Below are positions 15,710 to 25,400 of a stretch of DNA of 64,000 nucleotides, piece after piece (position 1 is the first letter of the stretch; each line of letters begins with the position of its first letter). A program made the position numbers and the translations under genes. Source of the DNA: UBA1926 sp002337215. Its GTDB lineage: Bacteria > Planctomycetota > Phycisphaerae > Phycisphaerales > UBA1924. The notes under the pieces are model-generated. The model saw nothing but the letters and a program-made list of their open reading frames with translations. It was not told the DNA's origin and did not search any database. The stretch is from the NCBI GenBank assembly GCA_963973795.1, contig CAXBAF010000010.1, positions 1-64,000 on the forward strand, written 5' to 3'.

Positions 15710-16707
15710 ACCCCATCCTCCTCATCGCCGGCCTGCAACCCGGTGAGCTCGTCATACCCCAACGCGAGGTTGATGTTCTGGATCGCCTGCGAGGCCGCGC
15801 CCTTGCGGAGGTTGTCGATCGTGCAGACCACCGCGATCTCATCGGGGCGGTCGGGGTTGACGCTGAACCCGCCGATCTCCGCACCGTCCCGGCCAACGAT
15901 CTCCTGCACCCGCGGCGTGTCCTCCCCGGTGATCTCGATCAGCGGAGACTTGTCGTACGCAGCGATGTAGATCTCGCTCAGCCCCTGCGCGCTCATCGGC
16001 TCGGCCAGCCTCGCCTGCACGGTCATCGAGATGCCCCGGAAGTACGGCGCGACGTGCGGGCTGAACCGAACCGACCGATCGAGGTGCCGCGCGATCTCGC
16101 GCTCGTGCGTGTGGTTCACCAGCTTGTACGGCAGGATCCCGTTCGCGAGCGCCCGGTGGTCGTTGCGGTCCGACCGCTTCTTGCCCGCGCCCGAGTAGCC
16201 CGAGACACCGAAGCAGTTGGGCACATCCGCGAGCATGGGCAGCAAGGGCCGGAGCACGAGCTGCGCCGCCGTCGCGTAGCACCCCGGGTTGCTGATCCGC
16301 GTGGCGCCCTTCAGGTTCTCGCGGTTGTGCTCCGCGAGCCCGTACGCCCACTCGTCGGTGAAGCGATAGTCCGCGCTCAGGTCTACGATGAGCCTTGGCT
16401 TGTTCGCGCTCGCCTCGATCGCCTGCACGAACGGCGTCGCCGCCGCGTCCGGGAGCGCAAGGATCACGATGTCCGCGTTCCGCTCGACGACGTTCTCGGG
16501 GGTCAGGTGCTCGAACTTCCGCCCGCCGAACGACACCTTCGCGTGCTCGCTGATCGGCGCGCCCTCGAACAGCCGCGACGATGCATACGCGAGATCGAGC
16601 AGCGGGTGCGACCCGATGATCTCGAGCAGCTCGACTCCCACGTAGCCCCGCGCACCGACCAGGCCCACGCTGAGGGTTTCCAGCCTCGAGGGCTTCGGCT
16701 CTGTCAT
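15706..16707 (-). CDS. argC: N-acetyl-gamma-glutamyl-phosphate reductase
   Basis: 333 residues from the ATG at 16707. NADPH-dependent reduction of N-acetylglutamyl phosphate to the semialdehyde. The Rossmann start is VGLVGARGYVGVELLEI, and the active-site cysteine is in RISNPGCYATAAQLVL (residue ~150), the standard ArgC signature. HVAPYFRGISMTVQ follows in the C-terminal half. The length is typical. It sits between the fused argBA gene (34-base gap) and argH (overlapping), so it is one transcript. Confidence 0.95.
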   Translation of the reverse strand: MTEPKPSRLETLSVGLVGARGYVGVELLEIIGSHPLLDLAYASSRLFEGAPISEHAKVSFGGRKFEHLTPENVVERNADIVILALPDAAATPFVQAIEASANKPRLIVDLSADYRFTDEWAYGLAEHNRENLKGATRISNPGCYATAAQLVLRPLLPMLADVPNCFGVSGYSGAGKKRSDRNDHRALANGILPYKLVNHTHEREIARHLDRSVRFSPHVAPYFRGISMTVQARLAEPMSAQGLSEIYIAAYDKSPLIEITGEDTPRVQEIVGRDGAEIGGFSVNPDRPDEIAVVCTIDNLRKGAASQAIQNINLALGYDELTGLQAGDEEDGV

Positions 16708-16741
16708 CGCGGCGTTCCCCGTGTTCACTGCCTGTCCTGAC

Positions 16742-18124
16742 TCAGCCGGCATGTGCGGCCTCCTTCGTGTTCTTGATCTCGTGCACCGAACCCGCGTCCG
16801 CCGACCCGGAGCCGGGCGTCTCCAACGCCTCTCCGAACGAGTGCCCCAGCGACAGCGCGTCGGCGACGCACGCGTCGCGGTCCACACCGCCGTACCAGAA
16901 GACCGCCCAATCGCCCTTCTCATCACGCGCCCGCTGCATCCCGTCGGCCCGCGAGAGATACCACTTGTTCGCCGGGTTGATCCACCGGCTGCGCCAGTAG
17001 AGCGTCGGATGGTCTTTCCTCACCCTGTTCCACAGCGACGCCCCGAGCCCCATCCCCTGGGCCCGCTCGCTCAGCCCCAGCTTGTCGAGATAGCACCCCG
17101 GCCCACGTTCCTTCACGATCGCGATCGCCGCGTAGTCGCCGCCGATATACACCGACGCGTCACCGAGCGTGCCGAGGTACGCCGGATCGAGCACACGCCC
17201 GAAGCTCTGCTCGAGCAGCCCGGTGATCCGGTCGCGATCGAGCCCGTCGATGCCCCGCTGCACCCGGATCGGCCGACCACGCCGGACAAGCGTCCCGCTC
17301 CCCCGGTGAGTGAACAGTTCTTGGGCAACCTTTGCCGGGCTCGTGATCGACACCGACGCGTGCTCGTCGAGTTTCCCGAGCAGCTCATCGATCTCGATCA
17401 GCTTCCGCGCCATCCCACCGCTCACGACGCCCGTCTCGAGCATCGACGCGAGGTCTTCTGTGCAGTTCACCGCCGGGATCACCCGGCCGTCCGGATCGAG
17501 GATCCCCCCCGTCGGCGTGAGGTAGATCACTTTGCTGGCGCCCAGCGCGAGCGCGAGCGCCCGCGTCGCTGTGTCCGCGTTGATGTTCAGCAGCTTGCCG
17601 TCGGCGGTCGTCCCCACCGGGCTCAGAACCGGGAGCTGACCCTGCTCGCTTGCGCGCACGATCGCGTCGGTGAGCACCCCCGTGACCTCGCCCACATGCC
17701 CCAGTTCAGACCGCTCCGTTGCGGCGGCCTCAAAGACGCCGGACGGCAGAGGCCGTGCGCGCACACCCCGCCCATCGATCGCGTCCGCCAGCTCCGCACC
17801 GACCCGCTGGAACACCCGCTGCGCCGCCGACAGCACCTCCGTCGTCGTCACCCGCAGCCCGTCAACGAACTCCGTCTCGATCGATTTCGAGGCCAGCTCC
17901 TCGGTCAGCTGCGGCCCGCCCCCGTGCACCACCACAGGCGTCAGCCCCACATGGTGCAAAAACACCAGCGCCGACGCGAGCTCATCGAGATCCTCGGCGA
18001 TCAGCCCACCACCGACCTTCACCACCGCGTACCGCCCCGCGCCGGTGTACTCCCGCAGGTAGCGGTCCACCTCGGCCCGACCACCCAGATTGTGCAACAG
18101 GTTCACCACGATCTCACGAAGCAT
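16742..18124 (-). CDS. argBA: Bifunctional N-acetylglutamate kinase-synthase
   Basis: 460 residues. The N-terminal ~300 residues are an amino-acid-kinase domain: VVKVGGGL near residue 35, VVVHGGGPQLTEEL near 64 and NINADTATRALALALGASKVIYLT. The C-terminal ~150 residues are a GNAT domain of the NAGS type: LDKLGLSERAQGMGLGASLWNRV, then YWRSRWINPANKWYLSRADG and WAVFWYGG. This is the fused, vertebrate-like NAGS/K architecture described in Xanthomonas, in which one protein both makes and phosphorylates N-acetylglutamate. In that family arginine feedback acts on this protein. It overlaps argE by 11 bases. Confidence 0.92.
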   Translation of the reverse strand: MLREIVVNLLHNLGGRAEVDRYLREYTGAGRYAVVKVGGGLIAEDLDELASALVFLHHVGLTPVVVHGGGPQLTEELASKSIETEFVDGLRVTTTEVLSAAQRVFQRVGAELADAIDGRGVRARPLPSGVFEAAATERSELGHVGEVTGVLTDAIVRASEQGQLPVLSPVGTTADGKLLNINADTATRALALALGASKVIYLTPTGGILDPDGRVIPAVNCTEDLASMLETGVVSGGMARKLIEIDELLGKLDEHASVSITSPAKVAQELFTHRGSGTLVRRGRPIRVQRGIDGLDRDRITGLLEQSFGRVLDPAYLGTLGDASVYIGGDYAAIAIVKERGPGCYLDKLGLSERAQGMGLGASLWNRVRKDHPTLYWRSRWINPANKWYLSRADGMQRARDEKGDWAVFWYGGVDRDACVADALSLGHSFGEALETPGSGSADAGSVHEIKNTKEAAHAG

Positions 18125-19297
18125 GAACACCCCCACCGCTCGCGACTCTCGCACTCGCTCGAACGATCGACGCGTACGCCCGAGCGCACGCCTCCAACTG
18201 CGACACCAGCACAAACTCATCCGCGGCGTGCGCCTGCGCGATATCGCCAGGCCCCAGCACCACCGCCGGTATTGTGCCAGCAGCGTCCCCTCCCGCCGAG
18301 AACAACGCCGCCTCGGTCCAGAAGTCCACGTCGGGCCCGACATCGACACCCCACCGCTCGGCGACCGCTCCCGTGCGCGCGTCTGCCGTCAGGGGCGGTG
18401 CCAGGAACCGATCCATCCACGCCGCGGAGCCATCACCCGGAAGCAGCGCTCTGAGCGCACGGACGCGTTCATCCGTCAGTGCTTCGGCGTCCTCCCCGGG
18501 CTCGGGCCGGAACCCGAACCGGACAACAGTCTCCGACGCGACCACGTTTGAGGCCGTCCCACCGCTGACAATGCCGATGTTGAACCGGCTGCCGTCCAGC
18601 ACGCCGCCCGGCTCCGCGAGTTCCAGCGCCGCATTCATCCACCGCACGGCCTTGTGAATCGCGCTCCCCGCCGCCGCGTCGGCGCCGGATGTGTGCCCCG
18701 CCGTCCCGCGGAAGACAACCTCGAACGACGCGAAGCCGCGGTGCTGTCGAACGATCCTCGCCCCCGTCGGCTCGGCGACAACAACGACATCCCACCCGGC
18801 GGGATCTGAGCGCACGAACGAATTCACGCAGGCGCCCTTCCCGCCCTCCTCGTCGGTCGTGAACAGCACCGCCATCGGTTCGTTGGTCGCCTCGGCGACG
18901 GCGAGCAGGCACGCGGCCGCCCCCTTGATGTCGCACGCGCCGAGCCCGTAGGCCCTGGCGTTCTCGCCCGCACCCTCAACAAACAGCGAGAACGGATCGC
19001 GTGTCCAGTTCGGGTTCACCTTCACCGTGTCGAGGTGGCAGTTGAAGAGAACACCGCCCGCCGGCTCCTCTCCGGTCCCGCCCCCCCCCGGATCGCGAGG
19101 ATGTTGACACTCCCACCGCCCAGATCTTCGATCGACACGCCGAACCCCGCGGCCGAGAGCGTGCGCTCGCAATGAACCACCGCATCATGGACCGGCGACA
19201 CCATCGAGGCGGGGTCAGAGGAATCCGCCGCGACCAGCGCGCGCAGGTGGCCGAGGATGGCATCCGAAGAAATGGGGCTGGCGGACAGCTCGGTCAT
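18114..19297 (-). CDS. argE: M20-family deacetylase ArgE (acetylcitrulline/acetylornithine), frameshifted at a G9 run
   Basis: The protein is split between two frames. Residues 1-~70 (MTELSASPISSDAILGHLRA... to SVNILAIRGG) are read from the ATG at 19297. The rest (GVLFNCHLDTVKV, GLGACDIKGAAACLLA, TTDEEGGKGA, TAGHTSGADAA) is one frame back. The break is at nine consecutive G of the coding strand (C at 19081-19089); ten G would give one 394-residue protein, the normal length. Metal ligands H-x-D, D, E-E and others are intact in the second part. Adjacent to argF' it probably removes acetyl from N-acetylcitrulline. The frameshift may be a sequencing slip, a phase-variable tract or -1 recoding. 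ATGA overlap with argG. Confidence 0.82.
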
Positions 19298-20565
19298 GCG
19301 TGCGCACCCGCCATCGGCTTGATGTCGATCGTGCCCGTGCCGATCTGTGCGCCCGCGCCGATCACGCTTGCGCCGATCGCCGAGGCGTTGCCCGCGATCT
19401 TCATGAAGCCCTCCGCGTCCGCGGCCGACCATCCCGCCTTCTGGGCGTACACGTTCGCGTCGTCCATCAGCACCCGGTCCGTCTCGACAGACACCGCGAG
19501 CACCGAACCGCCGCAGGTCTCGACCGTCACCGTGCCGCTCACGTTCCGCTGCGTCGAGGCGATCAGCGCCTCGAGATCGACCCGCAACGGCTCGTAGAAC
19601 AACCCGCCGAACACGAGCTCGCTCCACTTCGTCGCCGCAACGCGCTTGAAGTCCGCCTGCTGCTTGGTCGCCGTCAGCTCCTCGAGCGCCTTGTGCGCGA
19701 CGAGCAACGCCTCGAGGCCCGGGCACTCGTACACGATGCGCCCCTTGAGCCCCACGATCGTGTCGCCGGTATAGATCCCGCGCCCCACGCCGTACGCGCC
19801 GAAGGAATCGTTGAGCGACCCGAGCGCCGCCTTGCCATCCGTGATCGTCTCCCCGTCGATCGCGACGGGAACGCCCTTGTCGAACGTGATCGAGACACGC
19901 AACGCATCTGCAGGCCATTCCGCTCTCGGCTTCGTCAGCTTCCGGCTCGCGTCCCCCGGTGCGCCCAGGTCGTCGATCTCCGAGCCCGACACCGTCACGC
20001 CCAGCACGTTCTCGTTGACCGTGTAGCGCTTCGCCTCCGCGTCCACATCAAACCCACGCTTGGCGAGCTCCTCGATCTCGTAGGCGCGCGGCGAATCCGT
20101 CACACCCTGGATCTCGCGGATCGGTGCGAGCACCGGCAGATCCGTCAGACACCGGATCGACTGATCGAACCGGAACTGGTCGTTTCCCATCGCGGTGCAG
20201 CCGTGCGCCACGGCCTTCGCGCCCAGTTCGTGCGCCCTGGCGACCAGCGCCTCCACGATCACATACCGGTCCGAGCACAGCAGCGGGTAGCGCCCCTGAT
20301 ACGCAGACCCGCCCCGAACGAACGGCACCACGAACGACGACCACAACGCGGGACCCGCGTCCACCGCGTCGTGCCCCACGGCACCCAGCGACATCGCCCG
20401 CGCGTCGATCGCGGCCTGCTCGGCCTCGTCCATCCCGCCCGTGTTCACGAACACCGTGTGGACGTCGTACCCCTGCTCGATCAGATACGGCACGCAGAAC
20501 GACGTGTCCAACCCCCCCGAAAACGCGAGGACGACCAACGGCTTGCTTTGCTTCGATTCCGACAT
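19294..20565 (-). CDS. argG: Argininosuccinate synthase
   Basis: 423 residues from the ATG at 20565 (GGGAG ribosome site). ATP-dependent joining of citrulline and aspartate. The PP-loop VVLAFSGGLDTSFCVPYL is at residues ~10-27; ALWSSFVVPFVRGGSAYQGRYPL and AHGCTAMGNDQFRFDQ are the citrulline/ATP regions. There is an extra ~30-residue C-terminal tail (IGAGAQIGTGTIDIKPM). It overlaps the argE start by four bases. It is separated from argF' by 111 bases containing two palindromic elements, the only real gap inside the operon. Confidence 0.94.
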   Translation of the reverse strand: MSESKQSKPLVVLAFSGGLDTSFCVPYLIEQGYDVHTVFVNTGGMDEAEQAAIDARAMSLGAVGHDAVDAGPALWSSFVVPFVRGGSAYQGRYPLLCSDRYVIVEALVARAHELGAKAVAHGCTAMGNDQFRFDQSIRCLTDLPVLAPIREIQGVTDSPRAYEIEELAKRGFDVDAEAKRYTVNENVLGVTVSGSEIDDLGAPGDASRKLTKPRAEWPADALRVSITFDKGVPVAIDGETITDGKAALGSLNDSFGAYGVGRGIYTGDTIVGLKGRIVYECPGLEALLVAHKALEELTATKQQADFKRVAATKWSELVFGGLFYEPLRVDLEALIASTQRNVSGTVTVETCGGSVLAVSVETDRVLMDDANVYAQKAGWSAADAEGFMKIAGNASAIGASVIGAGAQIGTGTIDIKPMAGAHA

Positions 20566-20596
20566 CACCCGTTCTCCCGAAGTTCGTGTTTCTCGT

Positions 20597-20662
20597 GGCA
20601 CGGCCGTCTCGGCCGTGGATGCTTTCGCCTTTTCACAGCACGGCCGAGATGGCCGTGGCACA
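20597..20662. repeat. Pair of inverted palindromic elements inside the arg operon
   Basis: CACGGCCGTCTCGGCCGTG (20599-20617) is an 8-bp stem with a 3-base loop. A second element at 20638-20656, CACGGCCGAGATGGCCGTG, is nearly its reverse complement, so the pair can also fold together. The identical first sequence recurs at 62666-62684. REP-like; it may stabilise or attenuate the transcript between argF' and argG. Confidence 0.7.
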
Positions 20663-20676
20663 CAGGCATCTCGATC

Positions 20677-21735
20677 TCATCCGCCCGCGACCGCCGCCAT
20701 CAGTGCCTTCTGCACGTGCAGGCGGTTCTCGGCTTCTTCGATAATCAACGAGTTCGGCGCGTCCATCACCGCGTCGGTCGCCTTGATGTTCCGCCTCGCG
20801 GGTAGGCAGTGGCTGAAGCACGCGTTGTTCGTCTTCGCCATTTTCGCCTCATCGACGATGAAGTGCGTGTTCGCGTCGCGGATCGGCTTCTCGGCCTCCC
20901 AATTCCCGAAGAACGGGAGCGCGCCCCACGACTTGGCATAGACCACATCGGCGCCCGAGTACGCCGAATCGATGTCGTGGCTCACACCGAACGATCCGCC
21001 CGCTTCGGCCGCGTTGCTCTTCGCGAAGTTCATGTACCGCTCGTCGAGCAGGTACCGCTCATCGGGGCAGAGCATGGTCACGTCCATCCTCGCCCGCGTC
21101 GCGATCTGGACGGCAGAGTTCGCGACCGCCGTGTTCAAGGGCTTGGGGTGGTACGTCCAGGTCAGCACGTACTTCTTGCCCGACAGATCCGACGTGCCGA
21201 AGTGCTCCCGCAGCGCCATCAGGTGCGCGAGTTCCTGGCAGGGGTGCGTGATCGTCTCCATGTTGATCACCGGCACCGTCGCGTGCGTCGCGAACGCGGT
21301 GAGCACCAGGTCCTGACGATCGACCGACCAGTCCTTGAACTTTGGGAATGCCCGCACCGCGATGATGTCGCAGTACCGGCTCAGCACGCGGGCCGCCTCC
21401 TTGGCGTGCTCCTCGGCCGACCCATCCATGACCTCGCCCTCGCCGAACGCCATCTCCCAAGACCCACCGCCCGGCTCGAGCACGACCGCGTGCGCGCCCA
21501 ACTGGTTCGCGCCGATGTCGAACGAAGCCCGCGTGCGCAGCGACGGGTTGAAGAACACCAGCGCAACGGACTTGCCCGCGAGCAACGGCTGGATCGGGTT
21601 CTGCTTGAGCTCACCCGCGTGATCGATCAGCCCCGAGAGGTCGTCGAACGACCAATCCTGCGTCGAAAGGAAGTGCCTCGGGGCAACACCCGTCGTCCCG
21701 GAGGGCTTCATCTCCGCGGTCTGTGTTTCCGTCAT
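20677..21735 (-). CDS. argF': N-acetylornithine carbamoyltransferase
   Basis: 352 residues. Transfers carbamoyl to N-acetylornithine, giving N-acetylcitrulline. The carbamoyl-phosphate loop is SLRTR (residues ~65-69), and HPCQELAHLMAL and HCLP (309-312) are transcarbamylase signatures. The sequence follows the Xanthomonas acetylornithine enzyme closely as I recall it: HFLSTQDW, LVFFNPSLRTR, VLTWTYHPKPLNTAVANSA and the MDG-x-x-EEH loop with Glu108 at the position of its Glu92, which favours acetyl- over succinyl-ornithine (proline there). Lys318 in RRNIKATDAV matches its carboxylated lysine. Ordinary OTCases lack these features. Overlaps argR by four bases. Confidence 0.88.
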   Translation of the reverse strand: MTETQTAEMKPSGTTGVAPRHFLSTQDWSFDDLSGLIDHAGELKQNPIQPLLAGKSVALVFFNPSLRTRASFDIGANQLGAHAVVLEPGGGSWEMAFGEGEVMDGSAEEHAKEAARVLSRYCDIIAVRAFPKFKDWSVDRQDLVLTAFATHATVPVINMETITHPCQELAHLMALREHFGTSDLSGKKYVLTWTYHPKPLNTAVANSAVQIATRARMDVTMLCPDERYLLDERYMNFAKSNAAEAGGSFGVSHDIDSAYSGADVVYAKSWGALPFFGNWEAEKPIRDANTHFIVDEAKMAKTNNACFSHCLPARRNIKATDAVMDAPNSLIIEEAENRLHVQKALMAAVAGG

Positions 21736-22205
21736 CCCTGTTCCCCGTCCATCATATTCCGCAGCCGGTCCGTGAGCCGGCCCGCCTCCCGGTCCGACGC
21801 CGTTGCAAGAAAGATCGTGTCATCACCCGCGATGCAGCCCACCATGCCGGTCGGCCTCGCCGCGTCGAGTTCGGTCGCGACGAAGTTCGCGTGCCCCGGG
21901 GCCGTGCGCACGACCACCAGCGCCGCCGCGGGCTCGACCGAGACCGCGTGCTCGCGAATCACCCCCCGGATCCGGGACCCATCGGTCGGGGCCGTCGCCA
22001 GGGCCGTCCCGCCGCCGGGATCCCCCGGAAGGTGATACCCGTCCGACCCGCGCACCGCTCCGATCGCGGCGAGATCGCGCGACACCGTCGCCTGCGTCAC
22101 AGCGAGCCCGGCGCGCGCCAGACCCGAGACCAGTTCTTCCTGGGTCGAGACGGCCTCGCTCGCGAGCAACTCGCGGAGCACGTGATGACGACGGGCACGG
22201 GACAT
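21732..22205 (-). CDS. argR: Arginine repressor ArgR
   Basis: 157 residues. Winged-helix N-terminus (HHVLRELLASEAVSTQEELVSGL, then VTQATVSRDLAAIGAV, the recognition helix) and a C-terminal hexamerisation/arginine-binding domain with VVVRTAPGHANFVATELDA and GMVGCIAGDDTIFLA, where the GD-D arginine-binding pair is present. As first gene of the operon behind two ARG-box-like sites it is almost certainly autoregulated and represses the operon when arginine is plentiful. The stop overlaps the argF' start. Confidence 0.93.
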   Translation of the reverse strand: MSRARRHHVLRELLASEAVSTQEELVSGLARAGLAVTQATVSRDLAAIGAVRGSDGYHLPGDPGGGTALATAPTDGSRIRGVIREHAVSVEPAAALVVVRTAPGHANFVATELDAARPTGMVGCIAGDDTIFLATASDREAGRLTDRLRNMMDGEQG

Positions 22206-22241
22206 TGCATGATTATACCAATAAATGCATACTTATTCAAA
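22204..22241. promoter_or_regulatory. Twin ARG-box operator upstream of argR
   Basis: The 18-mer AATGCATACTTATTCAAA at 22224-22241 fits the E. coli ARG-box consensus (WNTGAATWWWWATTCANW) at 16 of 18 positions. A weaker box (about 14 of 18) occupies 22204-22221 with two bases between them, the pair spacing normally bound by one ArgR hexamer. The left box touches the argR start codon. The sites also lie about 170 bases upstream of the divergent tricorn-like protease gene. Confidence 0.75.
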
Positions 22242-22407
22242 TCCTGAGCCGGGTATTTGTGGATATGTCCCACCGAAGCCGGGGAAGGCCGACGGCCGGG
22301 TTGTGCCAGTACACTCCTTGTCCGTTGTTCCCGAGTTCTTTTCCTCCGAGCACCGCCCCGGAACCACCCCGGAACCGGGTCTCCGCTCTGGCCCAGGAGA
22401 TTCCCCG

Positions 22408-25400
22408 ATGTCGATGGTTCAGAAACAACGCGGCGTGCTGCTCGCGTGCGGATTGGTCGTTTCGGCCGTGGCCCCGGCGGTCGCGCAGGATGTCTCGGGC
22501 GACTGGTTCCGCCACCCGGCGATCTCGCCGGACGGGAAAACCATCGCATTCTGCCACGGCGGTGACCTGTACTCGGTCCCCGCGACCGGCGGGCGGGCGA
22601 TCCCGCTGAGCATCCATTCGGCCTACGAGTCGAGCCCGGTCTGGAGCCCGGACGGCTCGATGATCGCGTTCTCGAGCGACCGATTCGGCAACGACGACGT
22701 GTTCGTGATGCCCGCGATGGGCGGCGCCGCGACCCGGCTGACGTTCCACTCCGCCGGCGACACGCCGAGCGATTTCTCGCCGGACGGGAAAGAGGTGTTG
22801 TTCTCGAGCGCGCGCATGGATGACGTGGACAGCGCGCTCTTCCCGAGCGGCGTTCTCGCGGAGTTGTACACGGTGCCCGTCACAGGGGGCACGCCGAGCA
22901 TGGTGCTGACCACCCCCGCGCTGAACGCGAAGTACAGCACGGACGGCTCCCGGATTCTCTACGAGGACCGCAAGGGGTACGAGGACGAACTCCGCAAGCA
23001 CCACACCTCGTCGATCGCGCGGGACGTGTGGGTGTACGACGCCGAGTCGGGCGCGCACACCAAGGTCACCACCTTCGAAGGCGAGGACCGCGAGGCCCAG
23101 TGGGGCACGAAGGGGATGTACTACCTCAGCGAGCGGAGCGGCGACTTCAATGTGTGGCGCAAGCGTCTCGACCCGGCGGCGCAGCCGGAGCAGTTGACAC
23201 GGTTCGAGGATCACCCTGTGCGCCACCTGAGCCGGGCGGATGACGGGATGCTCGCGTTCAGCTGGCACGGCGACCTGTACACGTTCCGGGCCGGGCAGCA
23301 GCCCAAGAAGCTGGACGTCACGATCGCGGTGGACGCCGGGGCGGGCGAGCCCGAGACCACGACCAGCCGGGGTGGGGCGAGCGAGTTCAGCGCGTCACCC
23401 AACGGGAAGGAAGTCGCGTTTGTCGTGCGGGGCGAGGTGTTCGTGACCTCGGTCGAGTTCGGGACGACGCGGCGGATCACGGACACGCCCGAGCAGGAGC
23501 GTTCGGTCTCGTTCGCGCCCGACGGGCGGAGCATGATCTACGCCGGCGAGCGGGACGGCTCGTGGAACGTCTACAAGACCTCGCTGGTCGATGACGACGA
23601 GTTGTACTTCTTCAGCGGCACGAAGTTCGAGGAAACCGAGGTCGTCGCGACCAGCGCCGAGGAGTTCCAGCCGGCGTACTCGCCCGACGGGGAGAAGATC
23701 GCGTACCTCCACGACCGGAGCGAGATCCGCGTCGTGGACGTTGAGTCGGGCGACATCATCACCGCTCTTCCCGGCGACCGGTTCTACAGCTACGCCGACG
23801 GCGACCACCACTTCGACTGGTCGGCCGACAGCCTCTGGCTCGCGGTCAACCACTACAACCGAGGCCGGGTCTTCTACGGCGAGGCCGGCATGGTGAAGGC
23901 GGACGGCACGGGTGAGCTCGTCGACATCTCCGCCTCGGGGTACGACGACGGGTTCCCGCAGTTCGCGATGGGCGGGAACGCGGTGATCTGGCGCTCGGAT
24001 CGGTTCGGCCAGCGGGCGCACGGCTCGTGGGGTTCCGAGGGCGACGTGATGGCCGTGTTCCTGAACCAGGACTCGTGGGACAAGTTCCGCCTCTCCAAGG
24101 AGGAGTACGAACTGCAGAAGGAACTTGACGAGAAGAAGAAGGAAGACGAGGAAGAGGCCGACGAGGATTCTGAAGACGGCGATGACGCGGACGCACCCGA
24201 GGACGCTGAGGGTGAGGACAGCGACGACGGGGATGATGGCGAGGAAGAGGAGGACACGGTCGAGCCCATCGACGTTGATCTCGAAGGCCTCGACGATCGC
24301 AAGACCCGCCTGACGATGCACTCGAGCGACCTGGGCGGATACGCCCTGAGCCCCGAGGGCGACAAGCTCTACTACCTCGCGCGGTTCGAGAAGGGGTACG
24401 ACCTGTGGGTGCGTGACTTCCGGGAGGAATCGACCAAGATCCTCGCGAAGCTCGGAGCGGGCTCGGCTTCGATGGAGCTGTCAGACGACGGCGAGACGAT
24501 CTTCCTGCTCTCGGGTGGGTCGCTGTCGAAGATCGAAACCGCGAGCGGTGAGAAGAAGGGCATCTCGTACGCCGCGACGATGGACATCGAAGGCGACGCC
24601 GAGCGCGCGCACCTGTTCGAGCACGTGTGGCGGCAGACACTCAAGAAGTTCTACCGCCCCGACATGCAGGGCGTGGATTGGGCGTTCTACCGCGACCAGT
24701 ACGAGCCGAAGGCCGCGGGCGTGACCAACAACCGCGATTTCGCGGAGGTTCTCAGCGAGTTCCTGGGCGAGCTGAACGCCTCGCACACCGGAGGGCGCTA
24801 CCGCCCTGGCGGCGAGCCGGGAGACGCATCGACCGCGTCGCTCGGCGTGTTCTTTGACAACGACTCCGGCGTGTTCGCCGGGGGTGACGGCGCAACGATC
24901 GCCGAGGTGATCAAGGGCGGGCCGCTCGACAAGTCCGACCTGGATATCGGGGCGGGCGATGTGATCACCGCGATCGACGGGGTCGCGCTGGACGCGGGTG
25001 TGAACCTGTTCGCGCTGCTCGACGGCAAGTCGGGCGAACGCGTCCGGCTCTCGGTCGATCACGCCGGCCCGATCGGGGACGGCGAATCCCATGAGCACGT
25101 CGTCAAGCCGATCTCGCTCGGGGCGGAGAACGGGCTGCTGTACGACCGGTGGATCGACGCCCGCGACGCGATCGTGAAGGAGGCGTCGGACGGCCGGCTT
25201 GCGTACGCCCATGTGCGCGGGATGAACGACGCGTCGTTCCGGGCGTTCTACGAGAAGGTCATGGGCGAGGACTACGACAAGGAAGCGCTCGTCGTCGACA
25301 CCCGCTTCAACGGGGGCGGCTGGCTGCACGACGACCTCGCGACCTTCCTGACCGGCAAGACGTATGTCGAGCTGTACCCGCGGAACGACCTCGCGCCGGG

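Noticed and set aside
22237..23268. A 343-codon minus-strand frame within the tricorn-like gene and the argR spacer
   Set aside because: Arginine/valine-rich shadow of the protease frame with no ribosome site or motif.
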